64,000 nt of DNA, from the NCBI RefSeq assembly GCF_011762155.1, contig NZ_JAASQL010000001.1, positions 1,736,001 through 1,800,000 of the forward strand, in the 5' to 3' direction. Each line of letters starts with the position of its first letter. The stretch's first letter is position 1. This DNA comes from Wenyingzhuangia heitensis. Its GTDB lineage: Bacteria; Bacteroidota; Bacteroidia; Flavobacteriales; Flavobacteriaceae. Made by a program: the position numbers and the translations under genes. Shown piece after piece: positions 38,432 to 47,219 of the stretch. The notes below the pieces were generated by a model. It did no database searches. It saw only the letters and a list, made by a program, of their open reading frames with translations, and was not told the origin of the DNA.

Positions 38432-38452
38432 TTGTAATAAAAATTACCATAT

Positions 38453-38489
38453 AAAACTTCAAACCATTAGTTGTTTGGAGTTTTTTTTT
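38453..38489 (+). terminator. Terminator after the PI-PLC-like gene
   Basis: A 12-bp stem with one G-T pair (38453-38464 with 38473-38484), 8-base loop, then nine T. Confidence 0.82.
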
Positions 38490-38686
38490 ATGCCTGTTTT
38501 ATTGTTTTAGTTCATTCTAAATAGGGGTTAATAGTTGTGTTAACACGGTAAAGTAATAGTTTATAGGTAATTGATCTATGCAGTTACAAGAGTAGATAAG
38601 GTTTAATTAACAAAGTTTACATAAAACTAACAAAAAAAGGAGGTTTTGTTAAACCTTAGCTTACATAGTTTTTTTTGATGAGGGAC

Positions 38687-38694
38687 TAAGTTTG
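38687..38694 (+). promoter_or_regulatory. -7 promoter box of the first lipoprotein/peroxidase unit (TAAGTTTG)
   Basis: It matches TAnnTTTG, 30 bases before ATG 38725. A TTG at 38692 lies inside it. The region 38490-38686 upstream holds no gene that I can support. Confidence 0.5.
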
Positions 38695-38724
38695 GGGCAA
38701 CAAAAACAAAACAAACTTTTTAAA

Positions 38725-40236
38725 ATGAAAAAATTATTAAAATTATCATCATTAGCTATGATTGCTGCTTTGGCAATTTCTTGTGGAGAAGATGGTTTAG
38801 ATGGAGTTAATGGAACAAACGGTACTGATGGGACAAATGGTACTGATGGTAATAGCGGTACAGATGCATCTGTATACTTAACAGCATCAAAAACACCAAC
38901 GTTATTAAAGGTAACAAGTGATTTTGTAGATTTAAAAATTACTCCAATTTTATCTTCTGAAGACGTTATTCCAAACAGCCCAGATTTTGTGTATGGTTCA
39001 ATGGCAGATGGTGCTGGATTAATTAACAATGGAGATCAAACTTTTACGTTAATTAACAATATAGAAGCGGATTACTCTATTGCTCGTATTAAATTAAACA
39101 AAGATTTAAGACCTATTACAGGAGAGTATATTTTGAATGCTACAGCTACGGCAAATACAGCACAATGTTCAGGTTCTTTAATTACCGATGCTGAGCATGG
39201 TTTTGGACCTTTATACCTTTCAGGAGGTGAATGGGGAGGAGCTTCTAAAGGAGTTTTTGTAACAGATCCTGCAAAAAGTATAACGGAAGCTGGTACAGGA
39301 GAAATGTTAACTGCTTTTGGACAATGGTCTACAGAAAATGCAGTTGTTATTGGTAAAGATGCATATGTTGATAAAACAGTTGCATTTATTGGTGATGATC
39401 ACTCTGATAACAGTGTTCCTTCAGGACAATTAGGAATGTATGTTGGTAATAGAGGAGATTTATACGGTGGTAAATTATACGGTTTAAAAGTTACTTCTAC
39501 AGGTATAACTAATGAAATAGATATGGTAGAAGGAACTGAGTACAGTGCTGAGTTTGTTGAGTTAACTGAAACTGAAATTACTGCTTTAGATGAAGAGTGT
39601 AAAACTAAAGGGGTAATGGGATTCTCTAGATTAGAAGATATTGACTGGAGAAGAGGTTCTGCAGCTAACCAAAGAGAAATTTATTTTTGTGTTACAGGTC
39701 GTAATAAAACAGATTTAGTTGGTAAAGGTTCTTTACTAGGTAGAGTTTATAAAGTAAACTTAAATGAAACTGATCCAACTGGAGCTTGTAAAATTACTTG
39801 TGTTTTAGATGGTGATAAAGAAGGTGGAAAAGCAGATGGTTTCCATTCTCCAGATAATATTTTAGTAACAGAAAACTATGCTTATATTCAAGAAGATCCA
39901 AACGGATATGCTTCTTTAAATGCTGATATTACTGGGTATGCTAAATTATATCAATACAATTTAGCTACAGGAGATTTAAAAACTGTATTAGAATGTGATC
40001 AAGATAGAGCTGCTGGTTTAGGATACGGTACTACTTCTAATAACTGGGAAATTACGGGTATGATTGATGTAACTGAAACTGTTGATAACGGAACAAACAC
40101 TTTCTTATTAATCACTCAAAACCACGGATGGAATCCTGCAGATGGAACTTCTTTTACAGATCCTAAAGCAAATAGTGACTTATCAAATAACAAAGAGGGA
40201 TCTACTTTATATGTTGTAAAAGGTTTAGATAGATAA
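38725..40236 (+). CDS. Lipoprotein with collagen-like stalk and PhoX/DUF839-like domain, copy 1
   Basis: About 503 residues. A lipobox (LAISC, Cys19) is followed at once by about eight Gly-X-Y triplets (GEDGLDGVNGTNGTDG and on), a short collagen-like stalk. The rest looks like a beta-propeller of the PhoX/DUF839 type: GAGLINNGDQTFTLINN, FSRLEDIDWR with REIYFCVTG, and FHSPDNILVTENYAYIQEDP, matching the PhoX pattern of E-D, IYF and SPDN. PhoX proteins are Ca/Fe-dependent phosphatases, but I cannot show that all metal ligands are kept. It lies four bases ahead of a diheme peroxidase gene, and both are copied again downstream. Confidence 0.75.
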   Translation: MKKLLKLSSLAMIAALAISCGEDGLDGVNGTNGTDGTNGTDGNSGTDASVYLTASKTPTLLKVTSDFVDLKITPILSSEDVIPNSPDFVYGSMADGAGLINNGDQTFTLINNIEADYSIARIKLNKDLRPITGEYILNATATANTAQCSGSLITDAEHGFGPLYLSGGEWGGASKGVFVTDPAKSITEAGTGEMLTAFGQWSTENAVVIGKDAYVDKTVAFIGDDHSDNSVPSGQLGMYVGNRGDLYGGKLYGLKVTSTGITNEIDMVEGTEYSAEFVELTETEITALDEECKTKGVMGFSRLEDIDWRRGSAANQREIYFCVTGRNKTDLVGKGSLLGRVYKVNLNETDPTGACKITCVLDGDKEGGKADGFHSPDNILVTENYAYIQEDPNGYASLNADITGYAKLYQYNLATGDLKTVLECDQDRAAGLGYGTTSNNWEITGMIDVTETVDNGTNTFLLITQNHGWNPADGTSFTDPKANSDLSNNKEGSTLYVVKGLDR

Positions 40237-40240
40237 GTTT

Positions 40241-42049
40241 ATGAAAACATATTTGAATTTTACATTCAAAGCTAAGGCATACACTTTAAGTGTATGTCTT
40301 TTGCTTTTAAGTGTTGCTTGTAAAAAAGAACAAACAGATGAGCAAATAAAACAAGCTCTAAATAGTAATACAGAAAAATTATACAAAGGTTATTTAAAAA
40401 CCGCTTATCAATATTTAGATAGTATTGACCTTGATAAAGACAAAGAAATAAACCAAAACTTTTTTATAAAATCTAGAAAATATTTTAAAAAAAGTGAACC
40501 TATTTTATCTTATGCAGAAAAGGAAAATTACAAATCTTTAAATGCTCCCAACTTAATAAGAATTCAAGAAGAAGACCCTACAGATATTAAAATTAATCAA
40601 CCTATAGGATATCAAGTTATTGAAGAAAATTTGTTTAATGACTCATTAGATACAATCGTTGTAAAAAGAGCAATTAACATTACTAGTGGTAGATTAAAAT
40701 TAATAAATAACAATACACATATAAAACTTAAAGACTATCACATGCTGTGGCTTTTAAAAGATGCCATTGTAAGGTTAGCTACCGTAGGTTTGTCTAATTT
40801 TGATTCTCCTGTATTAGGTCAATCTTTAAAAGAGTCTAGTTACACATTACAAACCTTAAAGGAGTTACTTACTATTTATAAAACTGAATTTCAAAATCCA
40901 GAATTGTACAACAATTGGGTAGAAGAGATAGATCGTTCTATAAAGTTTTTAGATACTGATTTTGATACGTTTGATAGATTTGAATTCATTAAAACACATA
41001 CAAAAAATCAAATATCATTATGGAATAAAACGGTAAATGACTGGGGTACAGAATTCCCTTTTGAGATGGCCTTGTCTAATGATTTTGAATTATTGTTTAG
41101 TGAAAAACTATTTAATGTATCTTACTTTGCTGATTATAAAAGTGATACAGTTTATTTAAAACAAAAAGTAGCATTAGGAAAACAATTGTTTAATGATAAA
41201 AATTTATCAATCAACAATCATATGTCTTGTGCTACATGTCATGATAAAAATCTTGCTTTTACAGATGGTAAAAAGACATTTAATCAGCATCAAAAAAGGA
41301 ATACACCTACACTAACATATGCTGGTTTACAGCAAGCATTTTTTTTGGATAATAGAGCAGGGAGTTTAGAAGGTCAAATAGTAGGAGTAGTTACAAACCA
41401 TAACGAATTTGATTCTAATTTAGACGTTTTAGTTAAAAAAGTAAAGACCAATAAAAAGTATATAAAAGTCTTTGATAGTTTGTATACTAAAAAAGTAACG
41501 GATGCAAATATTAGACATGCAATTGCTGCCTATGTTAGGTCTCTAAATAAATTTAATTCTAAGTTTGACAACAATATAAACGGAAGAGAGAACACCTTAT
41601 CAGTTACAGAAAAAAGAGGTTTTAACTTGTTTATGGGAAAAGCAGCTTGTGCCACTTGTCATTTTCCTCCTTTGTTTAACGGTACCGTGCCACCAAACTT
41701 TACAGAATCCGAAATGGAAATTATTGGGGTTCCCAAAACCAATAAAAATCTAAATTTAGATGATGATTTAGGTAGGTATGAATTATTTAAAACAGAACAG
41801 AGAAAAGGAATGTTTAAAACTCCAACGCTTAGAAACATTGTGTTAACAGCTCCTTATATGCACAACGGTGTGTACAATACTTTAGAAGAGGTGATGGATT
41901 TTTACAACCAAGGAGGTGGTGCAGGTTTAGGGTTTGATGTGCCTCACCAAACCTTGCCTTTTGATAATTTAAACTTATCAGAAGAAGAAATAAAAGACAT
42001 TATTGCTTTTATGAAAACCTTAACAGACACTCCAGAAGAGGTTTATTAA
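40241..42049 (+). CDS. Diheme cytochrome c peroxidase-like lipoprotein with N-terminal helical domain, copy 1
   Basis: A 602-residue protein with a lipoprotein-type signal (LLLSVACKK). A helical domain of about 280 residues resembles the imelysin-like regions found ahead of Bacteroidota peroxidases. It is followed by a MauG/CcpA-type domain with two c-heme motifs, C330-A-T-C-H334 and C470-A-T-C-H474. The C-terminal GMFKTPTLRNIVLTAPYMHNG is the family signature. It would reduce peroxide or oxidise a protein or metal outside the inner membrane. It is coupled to the PhoX-like lipoprotein gene, four bases upstream. The imelysin-like call for the N-terminal part is tentative. Confidence 0.87.
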   Translation: MKTYLNFTFKAKAYTLSVCLLLLSVACKKEQTDEQIKQALNSNTEKLYKGYLKTAYQYLDSIDLDKDKEINQNFFIKSRKYFKKSEPILSYAEKENYKSLNAPNLIRIQEEDPTDIKINQPIGYQVIEENLFNDSLDTIVVKRAINITSGRLKLINNNTHIKLKDYHMLWLLKDAIVRLATVGLSNFDSPVLGQSLKESSYTLQTLKELLTIYKTEFQNPELYNNWVEEIDRSIKFLDTDFDTFDRFEFIKTHTKNQISLWNKTVNDWGTEFPFEMALSNDFELLFSEKLFNVSYFADYKSDTVYLKQKVALGKQLFNDKNLSINNHMSCATCHDKNLAFTDGKKTFNQHQKRNTPTLTYAGLQQAFFLDNRAGSLEGQIVGVVTNHNEFDSNLDVLVKKVKTNKKYIKVFDSLYTKKVTDANIRHAIAAYVRSLNKFNSKFDNNINGRENTLSVTEKRGFNLFMGKAACATCHFPPLFNGTVPPNFTESEMEIIGVPKTNKNLNLDDDLGRYELFKTEQRKGMFKTPTLRNIVLTAPYMHNGVYNTLEEVMDFYNQGGGAGLGFDVPHQTLPFDNLNLSEEEIKDIIAFMKTLTDTPEEVY

Positions 42050-42067
42050 ACAATAATTTTACTCCTT

Positions 42068-42106
42068 AAAAAAGAGCAACAAACTAAGTTTGTTGCTCTT
42101 TTTTGT
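42068..42106 (+). terminator. Terminator of the first module
   Basis: A near-perfect inverted repeat with arms 42068-42085 and 42087-42104, then T. The stem core AAAGAGCAACAAAC is shared with the terminator of the second module at 45813-45847. Confidence 0.88.
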
Positions 42107-42308
42107 TTTGATATCATTTTGAATATATATACAAATATTAGATTGTAGTAATATAAGTTTTAAAGTGTATGTAAAGTTAAAAACAGTCTAATGTTAATTT
42201 AATGATAATGTATAAATAGTGCTATTTTTTGTCTAAAATGTACTTTGTTCTGAAAGAATACTCCACTTTTTAATACGTTTTTACTCCTTTTTAGGTTTGT
42301 TTGAAAAC

Positions 42309-42316
42309 TAGTTTTG
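42309..42316 (+). promoter_or_regulatory. -7 promoter box of the second module (TAGTTTTG)
   Basis: It matches TAnnTTTG, 31 bases before ATG 42348. The rest of the 240-base gap after the terminator shows no gene. Confidence 0.5.
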
Positions 42317-42347
42317 CCTCCATCAAACTTTTAAAAATCAAACAAAA

Positions 42348-43898
42348 ATGAAAATTTTAAGATTACCCCTACTATTGGTAGGACTGTCATTCGCTATGTT
42401 ATCAACAAGTTGTAGTGAAGATGGATTGGATGGAATTAACGGAAAAGATGGAATTGATGGTCAAAATGGTCAAGACGGAAAAGCAGGAGAGGATGCAGCA
42501 TTGCTTTTAGACACTGACATGTTTTTTGACAAGTCGATTATTGAGCCTTTAGTAACTGTTAATCCAAGTTTTAATGGTGTAAAAGCATATTCTTTACTTA
42601 CATCTGTAGATGTTGTTGGAGATAACTTTCAGATAGCGAGTACAGTAGATGGTGCAGGGTTAATTAAAGACGGAGAAGATGGTTTTATTTATGTTGTAAA
42701 CTGTGAAGATGCAAAAGCTATCGCTCGTTTAAGATTAGACAAAAACTTAAATCCTATTTCTGGAGATTATTTGTTAAACTCTGGAGTTGCAGATTATTCT
42801 AGACAATGTTCTGGAACCATGTGGGAAAAAGAAATTCATGGTGGAGACAAAGATGTTTTCTTATCTGCTTCAGAAGAATCTGTAAGTAATGTAGTAAAAG
42901 AAATTGACCCTAGAATAGAAACTCCAAATCCTACAGGAGATTATGGAAACAAAGCATTAGGTCAATTTTTATGGGAAAATGCAGTGCCATTACCTAAAAA
43001 TACGTATCCTGGTAAAACGGTTATTTTAGGAGGAAATGATCTTGATGGAGGTCAACCAATATTATATATGTCAGAAAACGGTGATGTAGACAGAACCAAT
43101 GGAAAAGTATATGTGTTACGTACCAAACAAATTTCTGATGGAGCAGGTGGAATTATTGATGCTCCTGCTGGAGAAAGACATGATGAAAGTGATTTTGATT
43201 TAAAAAACACTTATGATGTAGAGTTTTTAGAAATTCCAAATGCTAAAAACTTAAGCACAAACGAGACTTCTAATTATTATAAAAACACATTGTTTGCTAC
43301 TTCTTTTGTAAGAATGGAAGATTTAGATTATCAAAAAGGAAATGATGAAAATGCACGTAATATTTACTTTGCTGTAACTGGAAAAGGTGCAGGAAAAGGA
43401 ACGGTTAACGATCAAGGAAATGTATATAAATTAGTTTTAGATGCAGACTCTCCATTAACAGGTAAGTTGACTAAAATTATTAGTGGAAACGATAGTGATA
43501 AAGGGAAAGATGGTTATTTAAGACCTTTACAAAGCCCAGATAATGTTTGTGTAACAGAAAACTATGTGTATTTTCAAGAAGATCCTAACGGAGGTACTTG
43601 GAATAGAGGACATGCAGCTTCTATTTATCAATCAGATCTACAAGGAAACAATGTAAGAAATGTATTAGATCTTAAAGTAAAATCTTTAGGAAATAATAGT
43701 TTAAGTATTGTAGAAAGTGGTGAATTTGGTGCTTTAACAGATGTATCTGATAAAGTAGGTGTTCCTGGTACTTTTTTATTAAATATACAAGTTAAATATT
43801 GGCAAGACAACGCTTTTAAGGCTTTAGACGGTCATGATGGTCCTGGAGAATCAGACAGAGCTTCTCAAATTGTAATTTTAAGAGGATTGCCTCAATAA
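42348..43898 (+). CDS. Lipoprotein with collagen-like stalk and PhoX/DUF839-like domain, copy 2
   Basis: A 516-residue paralogue of the copy at 38725. The lipobox (LSTSC, Cys23) precedes Gly-X-Y triplets (GLDGINGKDGIDGQNGQDG). The same core motifs follow: GAGLIKDGEDGF, FVRMEDLDYQKG with RNIYFAVTG, and LQSPDNVCVTENYVYFQEDP. By eye the two copies agree strongly around these motifs and are much looser elsewhere, so the duplication is old. The stalk composition differs (more Lys/Gln here, more Thr in copy 1). It precedes the second peroxidase, but with an 88-base gap holding a hairpin rather than four bases. Confidence 0.75.
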   Translation: MKILRLPLLLVGLSFAMLSTSCSEDGLDGINGKDGIDGQNGQDGKAGEDAALLLDTDMFFDKSIIEPLVTVNPSFNGVKAYSLLTSVDVVGDNFQIASTVDGAGLIKDGEDGFIYVVNCEDAKAIARLRLDKNLNPISGDYLLNSGVADYSRQCSGTMWEKEIHGGDKDVFLSASEESVSNVVKEIDPRIETPNPTGDYGNKALGQFLWENAVPLPKNTYPGKTVILGGNDLDGGQPILYMSENGDVDRTNGKVYVLRTKQISDGAGGIIDAPAGERHDESDFDLKNTYDVEFLEIPNAKNLSTNETSNYYKNTLFATSFVRMEDLDYQKGNDENARNIYFAVTGKGAGKGTVNDQGNVYKLVLDADSPLTGKLTKIISGNDSDKGKDGYLRPLQSPDNVCVTENYVYFQEDPNGGTWNRGHAASIYQSDLQGNNVRNVLDLKVKSLGNNSLSIVESGEFGALTDVSDKVGVPGTFLLNIQVKYWQDNAFKALDGHDGPGESDRASQIVILRGLPQ

Positions 43899-43924
43899 TT
43901 AAATTAGTTTAAAAATTTAAGTCT

Positions 43925-43956
43925 GTTCCCAAAAAGCATTGTTGTTTTTTGGGAAC
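43925..43956 (+). other. Intergenic hairpin inside the second module
   Basis: An 11-bp stem (43925-43935 with 43946-43956) with a 10-base loop and no clean T run after it. It could be an attenuator or message-processing site between the lipoprotein and peroxidase genes. The first module has no counterpart. Confidence 0.5.
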
Positions 43957-43986
43957 TACTTTTAAACGTATATAAGAACTGTTACC

Positions 43987-45792
43987 ATGAATTTAAGAAA
44001 CCTTTTCATTTTAGCTTTATTTTTTTTGACACTCTTCTCTTGTAATTCCAAAAAAAAGGAAATAACAACTGTAGATTGGTCTGTTGTACATCGCTTTTAT
44101 GTAGACAATCTAAACACTACCATTGCTTTGTTAGATGATTTAGATACATTACAGGTTCAATCTCCTAATAACCAAATAGTCTTAAAAAAAATAAGAACAG
44201 CATTTAAAAAATGTGAGCCTTTTGTTTCTTACTTAAATCCAAAATCGGGTCATAAAGTAAATGGACCTGCATTGCCTGTATTTAGAGAAAACAGTGGAAA
44301 ATTGTTAGAGCCTATAGGGTTACAAAAACTAGAAGAATCTATATTTCTTGGAGATACGGAAACAAAAGATTTTGCGACCAACATACACGTTACAAAAGGA
44401 ATTTTAAGTACGGTAAAAAAAGAAGTGGTGTATTATAAAGTAGATGCCAAACGTTTTTTTATAGCCACACATCAACAGTTATTAAGAATTATTAGTTTTT
44501 CTATGGCTGGGTTTGATACACCTGTAAGTCAATGGGGAATTAACGAGGCAAAAACATCATTAGAGAGCTTATTATTTGTTTATCAAAATAGTATTCAAAA
44601 AATTATTGTTGATAAAAACCCAACCTTGGACAAAGAATTAATACAGAATTTAAAAAGTGCTATTGATTTTATAAAACCAAATGTAAACTTTAACCAGTTT
44701 GACCGGTTTTCTTACATAAGGGATTATATAAATCCTATTACAAGAGCTTGGGTTAACGTTAGAAAAGAAAGCAATTTGTGGGAAACTAGCGGAGTGTATC
44801 CTTTTAATTTAGATGCTCCTACTTTTTTTGAGAATGATAGTTGGGATGTGAATCATTTTGCTTCTTCCAAAAATCAAAACTCAACAAAGGCACAAATTCA
44901 ATTAGGACAAAAATTATTTAACGATGTCAACATCTCAAAAGGAGGAAAACTGTCTTGTATTAGTTGTCATGATCCCCAAAAAGGCTATGCAGATGGTTTG
45001 CAATTTTCAAAAGACAATACAGGAAAACCGTTATCTAGAAACTCTCCAACATTGATCAATTCTATTTTTCAAAAAGCTTTTTTTTGGGATGGAAAATCTG
45101 GGAATTTAAACGAGCAAATAAGCAATGTATTCGCTAACGATAAAGAGTTTAACGTAACTGTACATCAATTTTCTGATGAAATTTTGGTAGACACCACTTA
45201 TATCAACCTTTTTAAAAACGCTTATGGAAAAGTACCCAAAAGCAATCATGATATTGTTAGAGCTATTGCTTCTTATGTAGGAACTTTAAATGGGTTTAAT
45301 TCTAAATTTGATAGAAATATTAGAGGAGAAGCAAATACCTATACAGCATCAGAAAAAAATGGATTTAATTTATTTATGGGAAAAGCCTTGTGTGCAACTT
45401 GCCATTTTATGCCTTTAACCAGTGGTACTGTGCCTCCATTTTTTACAGATACAGAAAAAGAAGCTATTGGAGTAGCAAAGACTTTTAAAAATAGACAAAT
45501 AGACAATGATTTAGGATATTACAATTCCTACAATCAAGAGTATCATAAGAGAATGTTTAAAACACCAACCATTCGTAATATTGCTTTAACAGCACCCTAT
45601 ATGCACAACGGAGTTTACACTACTTTAGAGGAGGTAATGGAATTTTATAACCAAGGAGGTGGAGCAGGTTTAGGTTTTGATGTACCAAACCAAACTTTAC
45701 CTTTTGATAATTTAAATTTATCAGAACAAGAAATAAAAGATATGATTGCGTTTCTAAACACTTTAACAGACATTCCAGAAGAGGTTTATTAA
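43987..45792 (+). CDS. Diheme cytochrome c peroxidase-like lipoprotein, copy 2
   Basis: A 601-residue paralogue of the copy at 40241. It has a lipoprotein signal (LTLFSCNSKK), the helical N-terminal domain with FKKCEPFVSYLNPKSGHKVNG, and two heme motifs, C324-I-S-C-H328 and C469-A-T-C-H473. The C-terminal 75 residues are almost the same as in copy 1 (TAPYMHNGVYTTLEEVMEF and on). The N-terminal domain has diverged far more, which suggests the two copies have different partners. It ends in a terminator close in sequence to that of copy 1. Confidence 0.87.
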   Translation: MNLRNLFILALFFLTLFSCNSKKKEITTVDWSVVHRFYVDNLNTTIALLDDLDTLQVQSPNNQIVLKKIRTAFKKCEPFVSYLNPKSGHKVNGPALPVFRENSGKLLEPIGLQKLEESIFLGDTETKDFATNIHVTKGILSTVKKEVVYYKVDAKRFFIATHQQLLRIISFSMAGFDTPVSQWGINEAKTSLESLLFVYQNSIQKIIVDKNPTLDKELIQNLKSAIDFIKPNVNFNQFDRFSYIRDYINPITRAWVNVRKESNLWETSGVYPFNLDAPTFFENDSWDVNHFASSKNQNSTKAQIQLGQKLFNDVNISKGGKLSCISCHDPQKGYADGLQFSKDNTGKPLSRNSPTLINSIFQKAFFWDGKSGNLNEQISNVFANDKEFNVTVHQFSDEILVDTTYINLFKNAYGKVPKSNHDIVRAIASYVGTLNGFNSKFDRNIRGEANTYTASEKNGFNLFMGKALCATCHFMPLTSGTVPPFFTDTEKEAIGVAKTFKNRQIDNDLGYYNSYNQEYHKRMFKTPTIRNIALTAPYMHNGVYTTLEEVMEFYNQGGGAGLGFDVPNQTLPFDNLNLSEQEIKDMIAFLNTLTDIPEEVY

Positions 45793-45812
45793 GCAATAAT
45801 TTTATTCATAAT

Positions 45813-45847
45813 AAAGAGCAACAAACTTGGTTTGTTGCTCTTTTTGT
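45813..45847 (+). terminator. Terminator of the second module
   Basis: A 14-bp stem (45813-45826 with 45830-45843), loop TTG, then T run. It is close in sequence to 42068-42106. Confidence 0.87.
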
Positions 45848-45898
45848 TTTGGTGATTTTTTTAGATATCTAGAAAATTATGAAAATATTTTTTTATTA

Positions 45899-45914
45899 CT
45901 AACCGATTGTTTAG
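45899..45914. promoter_or_regulatory. Predicted TetR operator 1, overlapping the -7 box
   Basis: CTAACC-GATT-GTTTAG, an inverted repeat with one mismatch. It overlaps the -7 box TAGTTTTG at 45912-45919, 25 bases upstream of the TetR-type gene, so binding there would block its own transcription. The same site with perfect arms recurs at 46515-46530. Confidence 0.7.
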
Positions 45915-45938
45915 TTTTGAGCCGTAATTAAGAATAGC

Positions 45939-46496
45939 ATGCCAAGAATTAAAAAATATTGTGAACAAGACGTGATAGAAAAAGCCACTGTGTTGTTTTG
46001 GAAACATGGTTACCAAGCTACCTCTATGCAAATGCTAGAGAAAGCTATGGGAATTAACAAATTTTCTATTTATGCTAGTTTTAAAAACAAAGAAGGAGTT
46101 TTTTTAGCGTGTATTAAAGCGTACAAAGAAAAGTCTAAAGAAATGTTTCAACGTTTTCATAATGGAAATCAAGGGGTGGCAGACATCAAACAATTGTTTT
46201 ACGACTCTATGTGTACTTGGTACCAAAATGATGAAAAAAAAGGATGTTTTGTAACCCAAAGTTATCAGGAGTTTGCAGAAACAGAAGCTATTTTTAAAAA
46301 TGAAATTTGGGATCGTGAAGGAATCAAAGAATTGTTTAGAATTAAGCTGGCCAAAGATCCTCAAAAAGACGAAGAAACACTAAATAAGCAAGTCAATTTT
46401 TTAATATTGTCTTTACAATCTTTAGGAACTATTACCAAAGTAAGTTGCCCTAATGAGGTAAAAGATTATATAGAAATGGTCTTTAATCGAATCTAA
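45939..46496 (+). CDS. TetR/AcrR family repressor, probably NemR-like
   Basis: A 185-residue regulator with an N-terminal TetR helix-turn-helix (residues 7-55, ATSMQMLEKAMGINKFSIYASFKNK). The ligand domain has Cys103 in KKGCFVTQ, close to the redox-sensing Cys106 of E. coli NemR. It precedes a peroxiredoxin-like gene and an Old Yellow Enzyme gene, the type of enzyme NemR controls. Two matching operators flank it. The natural reading is a repressor released by reactive electrophiles or quinones. The sensing mechanism is inference; the family is secure. Confidence 0.87.
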   Translation: MPRIKKYCEQDVIEKATVLFWKHGYQATSMQMLEKAMGINKFSIYASFKNKEGVFLACIKAYKEKSKEMFQRFHNGNQGVADIKQLFYDSMCTWYQNDEKKGCFVTQSYQEFAETEAIFKNEIWDREGIKELFRIKLAKDPQKDEETLNKQVNFLILSLQSLGTITKVSCPNEVKDYIEMVFNRI

Positions 46497-46514
46497 TATT
46501 TTTTTAACCTAAAA

Positions 46515-46530
46515 CTAACCGATTGGTTAG
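46515..46530. promoter_or_regulatory. Predicted TetR operator 2, ahead of the peroxiredoxin gene
   Basis: CTAACC-GATT-GGTTAG, a perfect 6-bp inverted repeat with a 4-base spacer, matching operator 1. It sits 30 bases before ATG 46561 and only six before ATG 46537, which favours the later start. Confidence 0.75.
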
Positions 46531-46560
46531 AAAAAAATGAAATTAAAAAATAATAATATC

Positions 46561-47214
46561 ATGGAAAAAACACAAGAAGCATTACAGCCACAGTTAGATG
46601 CTGTAAAAGAAAATTTTGAAGCCAAAGCAGATGAATCTGTCATAAAAAGTTACAACAATGGTGTGGAAACCGTTGCCAATAGCGGGATTTTAGAAAATGC
46701 TAAAAATGTGGGAGACAAAGCTCCTAATTTTAGTTTAACCAACGCATTGGGAACATCAGTCACTTTAGATGAATATCTTAAAAAAGGAAAAGTAGTGCTA
46801 ACTTGGTATAGAGGCGGTTGGTGTCCTTATTGTAATTTAACGTTACGTGAGTTACAACAAGAGTTGCCCAATTTTAAAGTCAATGGAGCTACCTTAATTG
46901 CCTTAACTCCAGAGTTGCCAGACAAGTCTTTAAGCACCTCAGAAAAACACAATTTAGAGTTTGAGGTGTTGAGCGATGTAGGAAACAAAATAGCTAAGGA
47001 ATACGGTATTGTGTTTAAGTTGAATGATGATGTGGCAGAAAATCACAACAAAGCTTTTGGTTTAAAAAAATACAATGGAGACGATTCTAATGAACTTCCG
47101 TTAGCGGCTACTTATATCATCAATCAAGAGGGAGAAATTACGTATGCTTTTTTAGATGCAGAATACAGAAACAGAGCAGAACCTACAGAAATTACTAAAA
47201 ATTTAAAATCATAA
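46561..47214 (+). CDS. Peroxiredoxin-like (AhpC/TSA-type) protein
   Basis: About 217 residues. A helical N-terminal stretch (residues 1-45) precedes a thioredoxin-fold domain with VVLTWYRGGWCPYCNLTLRELQ, the CxxC active site, and LPLAATYIINQEGEI. It belongs to the 'peroxiredoxin-like' group of Bacteroidota. It probably reduces peroxides or acts as a thiol reductase. ATG 46537 is possible but would crowd the operator. It is followed after five bases by the Old Yellow Enzyme gene, so the two form one transcript under TetR control. Confidence 0.85.
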   Translation: MEKTQEALQPQLDAVKENFEAKADESVIKSYNNGVETVANSGILENAKNVGDKAPNFSLTNALGTSVTLDEYLKKGKVVLTWYRGGWCPYCNLTLRELQQELPNFKVNGATLIALTPELPDKSLSTSEKHNLEFEVLSDVGNKIAKEYGIVFKLNDDVAENHNKAFGLKKYNGDDSNELPLAATYIINQEGEITYAFLDAEYRNRAEPTEITKNLKS

Positions 47215-47219
47215 ATAAG

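Noticed and set aside
38725-40236. Phage tail fibre, suggested by collagen-like repeats
   Set aside because: A lipobox directly precedes the repeats, and the neighbours are heme peroxidases, not phage genes.
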